A DNA stretch of 48,375 nucleotides from Chloroflexota bacterium (GTDB taxonomy: Bacteria > Chloroflexota > UBA6077 > FW602-bin22 > JACPRP01): positions 1 to 48,375 of the forward strand of contig JAMCWX010000019.1 in the NCBI GenBank assembly GCA_023480885.1, written 5' to 3'. Positions 1 to 8,495 of the stretch are shown in pieces. The notes under the pieces are model-generated. The model had not been told where the DNA came from. It did no database searches and worked only from the letters and a program-made list of their open reading frames with translations. Positions within the stretch are counted from its first letter, which is position 1. Each line of letters opens with the position of its first letter. Both the position numbers and the translations under genes were made by a program.

Positions 1-1
1 G

Positions 2-247
2 GGAGCGAGGCTGGTCTACGGATGCGTGGATTCTGCCCCAGTCCGATGCCTCGAGGCTGAATCCGCCATCTCGGGGACTGAAGTTGGGCAACTGGACCCG
101 GCGAAGGTAGGGGCCATAGCTGGGAAGGAGATCACGGTCTACTCGAGCGTGAACGCAGGCCAGGCCTACAAGAGACAGATAATCGAGTGGCAAGCAGCGG
201 AAGCCTTATGGTCTCTGATCCGCACGCTGCAAGCTGCTGTGGAGTGA
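2..247 (+). CDS. Molybdenum hydroxylase FAD-binding (CoxM-type) subunit, C-terminal fragment
   Basis: The reading frame is open from the first bases of the window to TGA at 245-247, so this is the last ~81 residues of a gene that starts upstream. The fragment carries the pattern typical of the C-terminal domain of CoxM/XdhB-like FAD subunits: a PVR-x-x-EAE-like segment (here PVRCLEAESAISG), then a helix ending in an AGQAYKRQIIEW-type stretch, as in the 'S-x-x-YRR' tail of the family. It lies 5 nt ahead of the large-subunit gene, and the fuller homolog at 11629-12492 has the same neighbourhood, which supports the call. The FAD-binding motifs themselves lie outside the window. In known relatives this subunit passes electrons from the Fe-S subunit to its acceptor through FAD. 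Confidence 0.72.
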   Translation, partial: GARLVYGCVDSAPVRCLEAESAISGTEVGQLDPAKVGAIAGKEITVYSSVNAGQAYKRQIIEWQAAEALWSLIRTLQAAVE

Positions 248-252
248 GAGCG

Positions 253-2550
253 ATGAGTGTGATTGGCAAGCCTTTTCCTATTCGCGATGCGCGAGAGAAA
301 GCCCTGGGCACGGCTGAGTATACTACGGACCTGAAGATGCCAGGGATGCTCTATGGCAAGGTGCTACGAAGCCCGATACATCACGGCCGAGTTCTGAGCA
401 TCGACACCTCCAGGGCTGAGGCGCTTCCCGGCGTCAGAGCAGTCATTACTGGCAGGGATATCAAGCCGATCATCTATGGATTCGGATGGCGGCACCGCAA
501 AGATAAGTACGCCCTGGCGATTGACAAGGTGAGATACAAAGGGGACGAAATAGCCGCGGTGGCCGCTGTGGACGAAGACACAGCGGAGGAAGCGCTGGAC
601 TTGATCAAAGTCGAGCTCGAGGAGTTGCCGGCGGTCTTCGATGCCGACGCCGCACTGGTGCCAGGCGCTCCCCTGGTCCACGACGATGCCCCCGGGAACA
701 TCGTGAAGGCGTACGATATCCATAAAGGAGATGTAGATCGTGCGTTTGCTGACGCCTTCAAGGTCTACGAGCATCGGTTTGCCACGCAGCGCGTGCATCA
801 GTCGTATCTGGAACCCTACGGCTGCGTCGTCCACTGGGACCCGTTTGGCAAGGTAACGGCCTGGATCGGGAGCATGAACAACTCTGGGATCAGGTTGATG
901 CTGGCCGATGCGCTAGATTTGCCGGTTACGAAGGTGAGGGTGATCCAGCCGTGGGTAGGGGGTTCCTTTGGCAGCAAAGTGACGCTCTGCAATATCTACC
1001 CGATAGCTGCTTACCTCTCGAAGAAAGCCGGCAGCAAGCCTGTGAGAATAATCTATACGCGGGAGGAAGAGTTCTACGCGAGCAGGCCCAGGGTGTCGTG
1101 CGTGATCCATGTGAAGACGGGGGTGACGCGCGATGGGTGCTTATTGGCCCGGCAAGTGCGCTTGATCAACGATGCGGGAGCTTACTCCGAGATGGCCCCC
1201 GCAATGCTGGAGGTCATGTGCCATCGGAGCGACTCGGTGTATCGTATTCCCAACGTCCGCATCGACGCGAAGCTGGTCTACACAAATAAGTCCTCCATCG
1301 GCGCATACAGAGGGTACGGCAATCCGCAGATGACTTTTGCTTATGAGTCGCAGTTCGACGTCATCGCCGATGACCTGGGCATCGACCCAGCGGAGTTCCG
1401 ACTGAAGAATGCTACAAGGCCGGGCGACGTCACAACTCACGGTTGGCAGATCACCAGTTGCGGCCTTCCCGACGCGATCGAAACCGTCCGCGACAGGTCT
1501 AAATGGGCTGAGAAACGCGGCAAGGGGCGCGACGTTGCCAGGGGAGTTGGAATGGCCTGCACGATTCACGAAGGCGACGATAGGCATTACCTGGGATTCA
1601 CCGGTTCGAACGCGTCGGTCGAGATTCACGAAGATGGGCGAGTGGTGGTGATCTCTGGCGAGGGCGAGTATGGGCAAGGATTCCAGACCATCGCCGCTCA
1701 GATTGCCGCCGAAGTGCTTGGGGTGCCGCTGGAATCGGTGGACGTGACTTTCCCGGATACCGACCGAACGCCGTACGCGTTAGGCCCGTGGGGTTCGAGG
1801 CTGACAATCAGCGGTGGAAACGCCGTGCGAATGGCAGCCGAGGACGCCAGGAAGCAGTTGTTTGAGGTCGCGGCCGAGAAGCTCGAAGCCAGGGCTGAAG
1901 ACCTGGAGTCGAGCGAGGGACGGATTTTCGTCAAGGGTTCGATCGAGAGGTCAATTGCGGTAGCGGAGGCCGCATCGGCCGCGCTTTACAGATGGGGTGG
2001 GAAGCTAATCCTCGGCCGTGGGACCGAGGAGCCGAACACCACATGTATGGATCCGGATGCTCAGAGTAATCCCTGCAGCGCCTACTCATTTGCTGCTCAG
2101 GTGGCTGAGGTTGAAGTCGACCGAAAGACAGGTCAGGTCAAGCTACTTGGCCTTTATACGTCCAACGATGGGGGAAATATCCTGAATACGACGCTGGCAG
2201 AGGGCCAGGTTGTGGGCTGTGCGCTGCAGGGCATCGGGTACGCTTGTACCGAGAACATGATGTTCATCGACGGCGCTCAACCGAATCCCAGCTTTCTCCA
2301 GAGCGGCGTGCCGAACGCTTTGGACGTCCCGCCAATCGATGTGCATTTCACGGACACTGATGATCCGTACGGGCCGTTTGGAGCCAAAGGGCTGTCGGAA
2401 CTGGGCGCCCCGCCGGTAGCGGCAGCGGTGGCCAACGCGATTTACGATGCGGTCGGCGTACGTTTGACGAACCTGCCGCTTGCACCGGAGAAGGTCGTCA
2501 GGGTGCTCAGGCAAAAGAGTACAGCAACGAAGGGAGATGGGCAGTCGTGA
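253..2550 (+). CDS. Molybdopterin-binding large subunit of xanthine dehydrogenase/CO dehydrogenase family (copy 1)
   Basis: 765 residues. ATG at 253 is chosen because GGAG lies just upstream and residues 1-20 align with the starts of the two later copies (VIGKPFPIRDAREKALGTAEY against the IGRSFPMIDAREKVTGKLEY pattern); the open frame extends further upstream but overlaps the FAD-subunit gene. Seen: N-terminal a/b-hammerhead domain (about 15-125), a GGSFGSK molybdopterin-contact loop near 235, an arginine motif YRGYGNP near 375, and GAKGLSELGAPP near 720 containing the expected catalytic glutamate. The CO dehydrogenase-specific cysteine loop (AYXCSFR) is absent, so hydroxylation of an organic substrate such as a purine, N-heterocycle or aromatic acyl-CoA is more likely than CO oxidation; the substrate cannot be read from sequence. 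It overlaps the Fe-S subunit gene by 4 nt. It is clearly more divergent than copies 2 and 3, which resemble each other. Confidence 0.88.
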   Translation: MSVIGKPFPIRDAREKALGTAEYTTDLKMPGMLYGKVLRSPIHHGRVLSIDTSRAEALPGVRAVITGRDIKPIIYGFGWRHRKDKYALAIDKVRYKGDEIAAVAAVDEDTAEEALDLIKVELEELPAVFDADAALVPGAPLVHDDAPGNIVKAYDIHKGDVDRAFADAFKVYEHRFATQRVHQSYLEPYGCVVHWDPFGKVTAWIGSMNNSGIRLMLADALDLPVTKVRVIQPWVGGSFGSKVTLCNIYPIAAYLSKKAGSKPVRIIYTREEEFYASRPRVSCVIHVKTGVTRDGCLLARQVRLINDAGAYSEMAPAMLEVMCHRSDSVYRIPNVRIDAKLVYTNKSSIGAYRGYGNPQMTFAYESQFDVIADDLGIDPAEFRLKNATRPGDVTTHGWQITSCGLPDAIETVRDRSKWAEKRGKGRDVARGVGMACTIHEGDDRHYLGFTGSNASVEIHEDGRVVVISGEGEYGQGFQTIAAQIAAEVLGVPLESVDVTFPDTDRTPYALGPWGSRLTISGGNAVRMAAEDARKQLFEVAAEKLEARAEDLESSEGRIFVKGSIERSIAVAEAASAALYRWGGKLILGRGTEEPNTTCMDPDAQSNPCSAYSFAAQVAEVEVDRKTGQVKLLGLYTSNDGGNILNTTLAEGQVVGCALQGIGYACTENMMFIDGAQPNPSFLQSGVPNALDVPPIDVHFTDTDDPYGPFGAKGLSELGAPPVAAAVANAIYDAVGVRLTNLPLAPEKVVRVLRQKSTATKGDGQS

Positions 2551-3029
2551 AGGTAGCGATAAACCTCAGAGTCAATGGAGACGCTTGCAAAGTGCTCGTG
2601 CCCCCACACCGTCCACTGGTGGACGTATTGAGGGATGACGTGGGATTGACCGGCACGAAAAAGGGTTGCGGCGCCGGTGAATGCGGCGCCTGCACGGTCC
2701 TGATGGACGGCAAGCCGGTGAATTCGTGCCTGGTCCTGGCTGTTCAGGCCGATGGCAAGGACATAGTGACGATCGAGGGGTTGGCCCAGGACGATCGGTT
2801 GCATCCCATTCAGGAGGCATTCGTGCAGCACGGGGCGATTCAGTGCGGCTATTGCTCTCCAGGCATGATTCTGATCGCCAAAGCATTGCTCGACGAGAAT
2901 CCACGCCCGACAGAGCTTGAAGTGAAGCAGGCGATTGCGGGAAATATCTGTCGGTGCACTGGATACGTCAAGATTGTCGAAGCGATTCAGGCTGCAAGTC
3001 GGCTGGTGGCAAATGAGAGGAGGGCATAA
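2547..3029 (+). CDS. [2Fe-2S] subunit of molybdenum hydroxylase (CoxS/XdhC type, copy 1)
   Basis: 160 residues, the usual length. GTG start in a GTGA overlap with the stop of the large-subunit gene, which indicates translational coupling. All eight expected cysteines are present: the plant-ferredoxin-like cluster C41, C46, C49, C61 and the all-helical-domain cluster C100, C103, C135, C137 (motifs GCGAGECGAC, QCGYC, ICRCTGY). It transfers electrons from the molybdenum centre to the FAD subunit. With the partial FAD subunit and copy 1 of the large subunit it makes a complete M-L-S gene order. Function is confident; the substrate of the holoenzyme is unknown. Confidence 0.93.
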   Translation: MKVAINLRVNGDACKVLVPPHRPLVDVLRDDVGLTGTKKGCGAGECGACTVLMDGKPVNSCLVLAVQADGKDIVTIEGLAQDDRLHPIQEAFVQHGAIQCGYCSPGMILIAKALLDENPRPTELEVKQAIAGNICRCTGYVKIVEAIQAASRLVANERRA

Positions 3030-3074
3030 CAAATGAGGCGGCTCGCATCAAGTTTTGTATCAGGAGGGTGTAAT

Positions 3075-4322
3075 TTGGATCCAAGAGGTAAGTTTCTCTG
3101 GTGGGTACTGCCGCTAGCGCTGGTAGTGGCAGGGACCCTGGCGGCCGCAGGCTGCAGCGCGACTGGACAGCAGGCGGGTGACTCCGGCGCCAATGTGTTG
3201 AAGATTGGCGCGGCGTTGAGCGCCAGCGGTAGCCTTGCCCACGAAGGCGACGTGATGAAGAAGGGCTACGAACTGTGGAAGGACACGGTCAACGAAAAGG
3301 GCGGTTTGAACGTCGGTGGCAAGAAGTACAAGGTAGACATGGTCTACTACGACGACAAGAGCGATGCCACAACAGCGGGCAAACTGGTCGAAAAGCTGAT
3401 CACTGAGGACAAGGTTGACTTCATCTTTGGCCCATTTGGTAGCGGCATCAGCGCTGCCGCCAGCGCCATCAGCGAGAAGTACAAGAAGATCTTTATCGCG
3501 ACGATTGCCAATGCCGACACGGTATACTCGCGGGGATTCAAATACCTGTTCGGCATACTGCCTCCCACTACCAGCGGTTTCGGACTGAACATCGACTATC
3601 TGGCTACCCTTACCCCCAAACCCACGAAGTTAGCGATTATCTATCCCGACGATCTGTTCCCCGCCTCCGCCGCGGAAGCAGCGAAGAAGAAGGGCGAGCA
3701 GATGGGCTTCCAGTTCGTGTTCTTCCAGAAATATCCCAAGGGCACGACTGACCTCTCCAGCATCATGACGCAGGTGAAGGCGGCCAATCCCGATGCGCTG
3801 CTCAACTCCGGGTACATGGAAGACGAAGTCATGATGGTCAAGGCAGCCAAAGAACTCAAGTTCAACGTCAAGTACATAAGCTCTCTGGGCATGCCTGTCT
3901 TCGCCTTCATGAAAGCCCTTGGCAAGGACTCTGACTACCTCTTCGATGCGCAGTGGTGGATGCCGCAGTCAGGCTGGAAGGGGCCTTTCTTTGGTTCCAG
4001 CCAGGACTACAATGCGCTCTACAAGAAAAAGTACAACGAGGACGCTACCTATTACTCTGCCGCGGCTTCTGCTGGCGGCCTTGTCTTGCAAACGGCGATT
4101 GGGAAAGCCGACAGTCTGGATGTCGAGAAGGTGCGCGCGGAACTAGCTAAGACGGACATGGAGACTTTCTTCGGCCAGATCAAGTACGACGAGACAGGCT
4201 TTAACCGCACCGGAAAAGGCGTGATCATCCAGATGAAGGATGGAAAGATCAACATCGTCTATCCCCAGAATCTGGCAACGACCAAGGCTGTCTACCCGAT
4301 TCCCGACTGGGACAAGAGGTAA
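3075..4322 (+). CDS. ABC transporter substrate-binding lipoprotein, LivK/branched-chain amino acid type (copy 1)
   Basis: 415 residues from TTG at 3075, which sits 6 nt after AGGAGGG. This start gives a clean lipoprotein signal (basic N-terminus, hydrophobic core, LAAAGC lipobox with Cys near residue 26) and matches the length of the next gene. An in-frame ATG at 3033, also with a Shine-Dalgarno sequence, would add 14 residues and is the alternative. The body is a type-I periplasmic binding fold of the Leu/Ile/Val family (KIGAALSASGSLAHEGD near the start; YYDDKSDATTAGKLVEKLI near 90). Such proteins bind amino acids but also urea, amides, aromatic acids and nucleobase-like ligands. Lying between molybdenum hydroxylase genes, the likely ligand is the hydroxylase substrate or its precursor (inference). 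Confidence 0.9.
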   Translation: MDPRGKFLWWVLPLALVVAGTLAAAGCSATGQQAGDSGANVLKIGAALSASGSLAHEGDVMKKGYELWKDTVNEKGGLNVGGKKYKVDMVYYDDKSDATTAGKLVEKLITEDKVDFIFGPFGSGISAAASAISEKYKKIFIATIANADTVYSRGFKYLFGILPPTTSGFGLNIDYLATLTPKPTKLAIIYPDDLFPASAAEAAKKKGEQMGFQFVFFQKYPKGTTDLSSIMTQVKAANPDALLNSGYMEDEVMMVKAAKELKFNVKYISSLGMPVFAFMKALGKDSDYLFDAQWWMPQSGWKGPFFGSSQDYNALYKKKYNEDATYYSAAASAGGLVLQTAIGKADSLDVEKVRAELAKTDMETFFGQIKYDETGFNRTGKGVIIQMKDGKINIVYPQNLATTKAVYPIPDWDKR

Positions 4323-4332
4323 GTCTGCTTTC

Positions 4333-4359
4333 GGTACAAGAGGAGCGTACCAATGCTCC
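4333..4359 (+). promoter_or_regulatory. Two mutually exclusive small hairpins between the two binding-protein genes
   Basis: GGTAC (4333-4337) can pair with GTACC (4347-4351), and GGAGC (4342-4346) with GCTCC (4355-4359); the two stems overlap so only one can form. There is no U-tract. Such intercistronic stems often protect binding-protein mRNA or mark processing sites; the arms are only 5 bp, so chance is possible. Confidence 0.25.
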
Positions 4360-4441
4360 CCCAGGGATGCCTAACAGTGGTAATCACCTAGCAAGCCTGA
4401 GGGGTTGCGTTTGAGGTGGGAATACTGGCAGGAGGTGCATA

Positions 4442-5692
4442 ATGGGTTCAAGGATTCGATTCAGGGAATGGTTCTTTCTGTTGGCGCTCCTGGTTATGGT
4501 GGGCTTGATGATGGAGGGTTGTGGTCTCATCGGGCAGCAAGCCACCGGCGCTGGTGGCAACGTCGTGAAGATAGGCGCGGCGTTGAGCGCCACCGGTGCG
4601 CTAGCCCGTGAAGGTGAGCTGATGAAGCGGGGCTACGAACTGTGGAAGGACACGGTGAACGAAAAGGGCGGAATCGACGTGGGCGGTAAGAAGTACAAGG
4701 TCGACATCATCTACTACGATGACAAGGGGGATGCTACGACAGCAGGGAAGCTGGTGGAGAAATTGATCACCGAAGACAAAGTCGACTTCATCATGGCGCC
4801 CTATAGCAGCGGCATTACCGCTGCCGCCAGCGCAATCAGTGAGAAGTACCAGAAGATCATGATCGCGCCACTGGCGAACGCCGATTCAGTTTACTCGCGA
4901 GGCTTCAAATACCTTTTTGGCGTGCTGTATCCTGTCGGCGAGGGCTTCGGGCTTCATATCGACTACTTGAACACGTTGCAGCCGAAGGTGCAGAAGATTG
5001 CCATCATCTACCCGGATGATCTCTACCCGACAACAGCCGCAGAGGTGGTCAAGAAGAAGGCTGAAGGAGCTGGCATGCGGGTAGTGTACTTCCAGAAATT
5101 CCCCAAGGGCACTCAAGACCTGTCGGCCCTGATATCTGGTGTGAAATCCAGTGGAGCCGAGGCGCTGATAACATCTGGCTACTTCGAAGACAACGTGCTC
5201 ATGGTGAAGACAGCGAAGGAACTGAAGCTCAACGTCAAGTATCTGGGTGGGATGGGTGCACCCACGCAGCCGGACTTCGTGAAGACTCTCGGCAAAAATG
5301 CGGAGTACGTCATTGGGATGTCGCAGTGGGAGCCTACATCCGGCTGGAAGGGGCCGTTCTTCGGTTCCAGCCAGGACTACAATGCGCTCTACAAGAAGAA
5401 GTACAATGAGGACGCTACCTATTATACGGCCGCCGCTTCTGCCGGTGGCTTGGCTCTCCAGCTAGCTCTGGAGAAGGCGGGTAGCGTCGACACGGAGAAG
5501 GTGCGAACAGCGTTGCGTGCGCTGGACGTGGAAACCTTCTTCACGCCGATAAAGTTCGACGATACTGGCTTCAACCGTTCTGGCAAAGGATTGATCGTCC
5601 AGATCAAGGATGGCAAGCTCAACATTGTCTACCCTGAGAAGCTCGCACAGAGCAAAGGAGTCTTTCCCATGCCGGAGTGGGACAAGAGGTAA
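4442..5692 (+). CDS. ABC transporter substrate-binding lipoprotein, LivK type (copy 2)
   Basis: 416 residues, ATG at 4442 after GGAGGTG. Lipoprotein signal with a MMEGC-type lipobox near residue 27. It is a close tandem paralog of the preceding gene: the mature N-termini, the YYDDK(S/G)DATTAGKLVEKLITEDKVDFI block and the segment GSSQDYNALYKKKYNEDA are nearly identical, the last also at DNA level (about 4000-4060 against 5360-5420). Divergence is greatest around residues 270-300, after the shared KELK(F/L)NVKY segment, and this could alter ligand choice. Two binding proteins feeding one permease is known in E. coli (LivJ/LivK). It acts outside the membrane, delivering ligand to LivHMGF. Confidence 0.9.
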   Translation: MGSRIRFREWFFLLALLVMVGLMMEGCGLIGQQATGAGGNVVKIGAALSATGALAREGELMKRGYELWKDTVNEKGGIDVGGKKYKVDIIYYDDKGDATTAGKLVEKLITEDKVDFIMAPYSSGITAAASAISEKYQKIMIAPLANADSVYSRGFKYLFGVLYPVGEGFGLHIDYLNTLQPKVQKIAIIYPDDLYPTTAAEVVKKKAEGAGMRVVYFQKFPKGTQDLSALISGVKSSGAEALITSGYFEDNVLMVKTAKELKLNVKYLGGMGAPTQPDFVKTLGKNAEYVIGMSQWEPTSGWKGPFFGSSQDYNALYKKKYNEDATYYTAAASAGGLALQLALEKAGSVDTEKVRTALRALDVETFFTPIKFDDTGFNRSGKGLIVQIKDGKLNIVYPEKLAQSKGVFPMPEWDKR

Positions 5693-5704
5693 ACGCGGTA
5701 CTGA

Positions 5705-5759
5705 GGGGAGCTCGTCTGGGCCTTTGTTGTAACGTGTGTGCCGTGCCCGGGCGCTCCCC
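5705..5759 (+). promoter_or_regulatory. Intercistronic stem-loop between binding protein 2 and permease
   Basis: GGGGAGC at 5705-5711 is the inverse complement of GCTCCCC at 5753-5759, with a shorter inner pairing (GGGC near 5718 with GCCC near 5745). There is no T-run after it. Its position, directly after the abundant binding-protein cistron, fits an mRNA-stabilising or partial-termination element; this is inference. Confidence 0.35.
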
Positions 5760-5796
5760 GACAACGAATATCTGGGTGACTAGTAAGGAGGCTGGC

Positions 5797-6663
5797 TTGC
5801 TGCAGCAACTCGTCAACGCCCTTCTCCTGGGTGGAATCTATGCGCTGGTAGGTGTCGGTTTCTCGCTCATTTATGGGGTTATGAACATCATTAATCTTGC
5901 CCACGGCGCGCTGATCATGCTCGCCGCCTACACGACGTTCTGGGTGTTCCAGCTTTACGGAGTGGACCCGTTCGCTTCCATCGTCATATCGATGGCGCTT
6001 TTCTTCGTCATCGGCTTCATTCTGCAGAAATACATTGTCAATCGCGTCGTTGGCCAGAACGTGTTGATGACGATGGTCTTGACCTACGGGTTCGAGTTGA
6101 TCGCGGTGAACTTCGCGCTGTACTTCTGGCACGCGGACTACCGCGCGGTCAATCCAACCTACGCGGGAACCGGCCTGGAAATTGGCGATGTCGTCGTTCC
6201 TTACATCAAGCTCGGCATCCTGACAGTGGCCATCGTCTTGACAAGTCTGCTCTATCTGTTTATGACCAGGACAAAGATCGGCAATGCGATTCAGGCGACA
6301 TCCCTCAACAAAGATGCCGCGCAGCTAGTGGGCATAGACATCCAGTATATCTATTCTTTCACTTATGGCCTTAGCGCAGCGTTGGCGGCTGCGGCGGGGA
6401 CCTTGATTGCCATAGTTTACACGGTCACCCCGTCTATGGAGGGTGGTTTCCTGGGGAAGGCCTTCGTTATTGCGATTCTGGGCGGTCTGGGCAATTCCTT
6501 GGGGGCTATCGTCGGTGGTGTGGTGCTGGCTTTGGCCGAGACCTTCGGGGTAGTGGTATTCGGTGCAGCTTACCAGCAGATCGTTGGTTACGTGATCTTT
6601 CTGCTCGTCCTAATTGTTAGACCGTGCGGTCTGGTAGGACGGCGATTCTTTTCAGAACTCTAG
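5797..6663 (+). CDS. livH: Branched-chain-amino-acid-type ABC transporter permease LivH
   Basis: 288 residues from TTG at 5797, 5 nt after AAGGAGG; the frame is open 40 codons further upstream, but that stretch is not membrane-like and the TTG start gives the canonical LivH beginning (LLQQLVNALLLGGIYALVGVGFSLIYGVMNIINLAHG). It is a polytopic membrane protein with about eight hydrophobic helices, and shows the family stretch GGLGNSLGAIVGGVVLA near residue 230. It pairs with LivM to form the translocation channel. It lies in the order SBP-SBP-H-M-G-F, a complete importer. Ligand specificity cannot be assigned. Confidence 0.92.
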   Translation: MLQQLVNALLLGGIYALVGVGFSLIYGVMNIINLAHGALIMLAAYTTFWVFQLYGVDPFASIVISMALFFVIGFILQKYIVNRVVGQNVLMTMVLTYGFELIAVNFALYFWHADYRAVNPTYAGTGLEIGDVVVPYIKLGILTVAIVLTSLLYLFMTRTKIGNAIQATSLNKDAAQLVGIDIQYIYSFTYGLSAALAAAAGTLIAIVYTVTPSMEGGFLGKAFVIAILGGLGNSLGAIVGGVVLALAETFGVVVFGAAYQQIVGYVIFLLVLIVRPCGLVGRRFFSEL

Positions 6664-6692
6664 ATTGGGTGGAAAAGGAGGGTACGTTGCCC

Positions 6693-7700
6693 ATGATGGC
6701 AACCCGGTTGACCTTTCTCGGGAAGATCTCCAGGCCGCTGCGCCTGATCGCCTACGCAGCGCTAGCGATACTGCTCGGCCTGATCCCTTTCACGGCGGAC
6801 GGATACTGGGTGCGCGTTTGCACCAACTTCTTCATGTTTGTGATCATGGTTGAGGGCGTCAATATAATCTCAGGTTACACTGGTTACGCTGCCCTTGGCA
6901 ACGTGGTCTTTTTCGGTATCGGTGCCTACGTCACAGCGATACTGATGTCCACTTTCGGTCTCGACTTTTTCATCGCCCTGATCCTGGCAGGAATTGTCGC
7001 CGGAGCCTTCGCGTTCGGACTGGGAATGCCGATTTTGCGGACAAAAGGCCACTACTTCGTTATGGCAACCATTGGGCTGAACGAACTGGTGAAACAAGTC
7101 GTCAGCAACCTCGACAGCCTGACCGGTGGTGGCAAGGGAATATCTCTGCCCATCCCTTCGATGCCACCGCGGATCAACTACGCCTTTTTCTATTTCGTGA
7201 TGCTGGCAATCGCCATCATTTGCGTGTTCGTGGTGTACAGGCTTTCGAAGAGCAAGTTCGGCTATGGAATCCGCTGCATCAAAGCGAACGAACAAGCGGC
7301 TGGGGTGATGGGAATCAACACGACGATGTACAAGGCGCTCGCCTGGACTTTGAGCGCGTTTTTCACTGGTCTGGCAGGGGGCGTATACGCCTACTGGCAA
7401 ACCTTCATCGAGCCGCCAGTGGTTTTCGACGTGGTGTTCGCGATCAAGATGTTCTTAATGTTGCTCCTGGGCGGCCAGGGCACCGTATTGGGGCCTGTGA
7501 TCGGGACCTTCGTCGTCGAGTTCCTCGGCGAGTTGATTTGGGGACACGCCGCAGACCTACAGTTGGGGATACTCGGTACCCTCGTCATTGTCGTCGTTCT
7601 ATTTGTGCCGCAGGGCCTTGTTGAAGTCACCAGAAACAAGACCATTGGGCGCATCTTCTCGACCAGGCGTGTGAAAGAGCCCCAACCCGTCGAATTCTGA
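6693..7700 (+). CDS. livM: Branched-chain-amino-acid-type ABC transporter permease LivM
   Basis: 335 residues if started at ATG 6693, ten nt after AAAGGAGGG. TTG at 6687 (4 nt spacing) and ATG at 6696 are alternatives that change the N-terminus by one or two residues. Polytopic membrane protein with the LivM hallmark SGYTGYAALGNVVFFGIGAY (about 55-75) and the C-terminal GGQGTVLGPVIGTFVVEFL segment (about 265-285), the site that contacts the ATPases. It forms a heterodimeric channel with LivH. It lies 29 nt downstream of livH and 17 nt upstream of livG, so is almost certainly co-transcribed. Confidence 0.92.
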   Translation: MMATRLTFLGKISRPLRLIAYAALAILLGLIPFTADGYWVRVCTNFFMFVIMVEGVNIISGYTGYAALGNVVFFGIGAYVTAILMSTFGLDFFIALILAGIVAGAFAFGLGMPILRTKGHYFVMATIGLNELVKQVVSNLDSLTGGGKGISLPIPSMPPRINYAFFYFVMLAIAIICVFVVYRLSKSKFGYGIRCIKANEQAAGVMGINTTMYKALAWTLSAFFTGLAGGVYAYWQTFIEPPVVFDVVFAIKMFLMLLLGGQGTVLGPVIGTFVVEFLGELIWGHAADLQLGILGTLVIVVVLFVPQGLVEVTRNKTIGRIFSTRRVKEPQPVEF

Positions 7701-7717
7701 GGGCCGGAGGTAATTGT

Positions 7718-8491
7718 GTGGATATTCTGGCGTTAAGAAACGTGTCGAAACATTTCGGCGGGGTCGCGGCCGTTGATGGCGTTAACTGCAGTGTCCGCCA
7801 GGGGGAGATATTTGGGTTAATCGGCCCTAACGGCGCCGGCAAGACCACGTTGTTGAACGTGATTTGCGGACTGGCAGACCCTTACCAGGGAGAGATCACT
7901 TTTAAGGACCAGAGAATTGCAGGGAAGAAACCGTGGGATATCGCCCGTCTCGGCATCGGTCGGACCTTTCAGATCGTCCAGCCGTTTCATGGCCTAACCA
8001 TCCGTGAAAACGTTGCGATAGGGGCGATGTTTGGCAAGAAGGGTCACGAAGGGAGCATAAAGGAAGCTCTTTCGCTTGCCGATAAGGCGCTAGAGTTGAC
8101 AGGTCTGTCCCACAGAGCTGATGATCTGGCTACCCAGATCACCCTGTCCCAACGCAAGAGGTTGGAGATGGCAAGGGCGCTTGCGATGGAGCCGGACCTG
8201 CTGCTTCTCGACGAGGTAATGGCGGGACTGCACCTGACCGAAATCTCGGAGATGATGGAGATCGTCAAGCGCGTCAACGAACAGGGCATCACGATCTTCA
8301 TCATCGAGCACGTGATGAAGGCAGTGATGGGGATATCGCACCGGATTATGGTGCTGCACTACGGAAAGACGATCGCCGTAGACACTCCGGAGCGGATTGC
8401 GGAGAACTCCAGGGTGATCGAGGTGTACCTTGGTGAAAGGTACGCTGCGCGGCGCGCCAAGCGACTCGCAGGCAGCGAGATGGGGAGTTGA
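7718..8491 (+). CDS. livG: ABC transporter ATP-binding protein LivG
   Basis: 257 residues, GTG start after GGAGG. Walker A GPNGAGKTT (about 36-44), Q-loop near 85 (RTFQIVQPF), Walker B LLLLDEV near 165, switch histidine in IIEHVMK near 195. The ABC signature is unusual: instead of LSGGQ it reads ITLSQRKRLEMARAL, and the Walker B continuation is DEVMAGL rather than DEPxxGL. A LivG subgroup with this RKRLE-type signature is familiar, so this looks like a family variant, not a lesion. It hydrolyses ATP on the cytoplasmic face with LivF. It is followed 4 nt later by livF. Confidence 0.9.
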   Translation: MDILALRNVSKHFGGVAAVDGVNCSVRQGEIFGLIGPNGAGKTTLLNVICGLADPYQGEITFKDQRIAGKKPWDIARLGIGRTFQIVQPFHGLTIRENVAIGAMFGKKGHEGSIKEALSLADKALELTGLSHRADDLATQITLSQRKRLEMARALAMEPDLLLLDEVMAGLHLTEISEMMEIVKRVNEQGITIFIIEHVMKAVMGISHRIMVLHYGKTIAVDTPERIAENSRVIEVYLGERYAARRAKRLAGSEMGS

Positions 8492-8495
8492 GTCA

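Noticed and set aside
187..252. N-terminal extension of the first large hydroxylase subunit from an upstream start
   Set aside because: It overlaps the FAD-subunit reading frame, has no matching residues in copies 2 and 3, and the ATG at 253 has its own ribosome binding site.
5677..5796. Forty-residue extension of LivH
   Set aside because: Not hydrophobic, covers the intercistronic stem-loop, and the TTG at 5797 behind AAGGAGG gives the canonical N-terminus.
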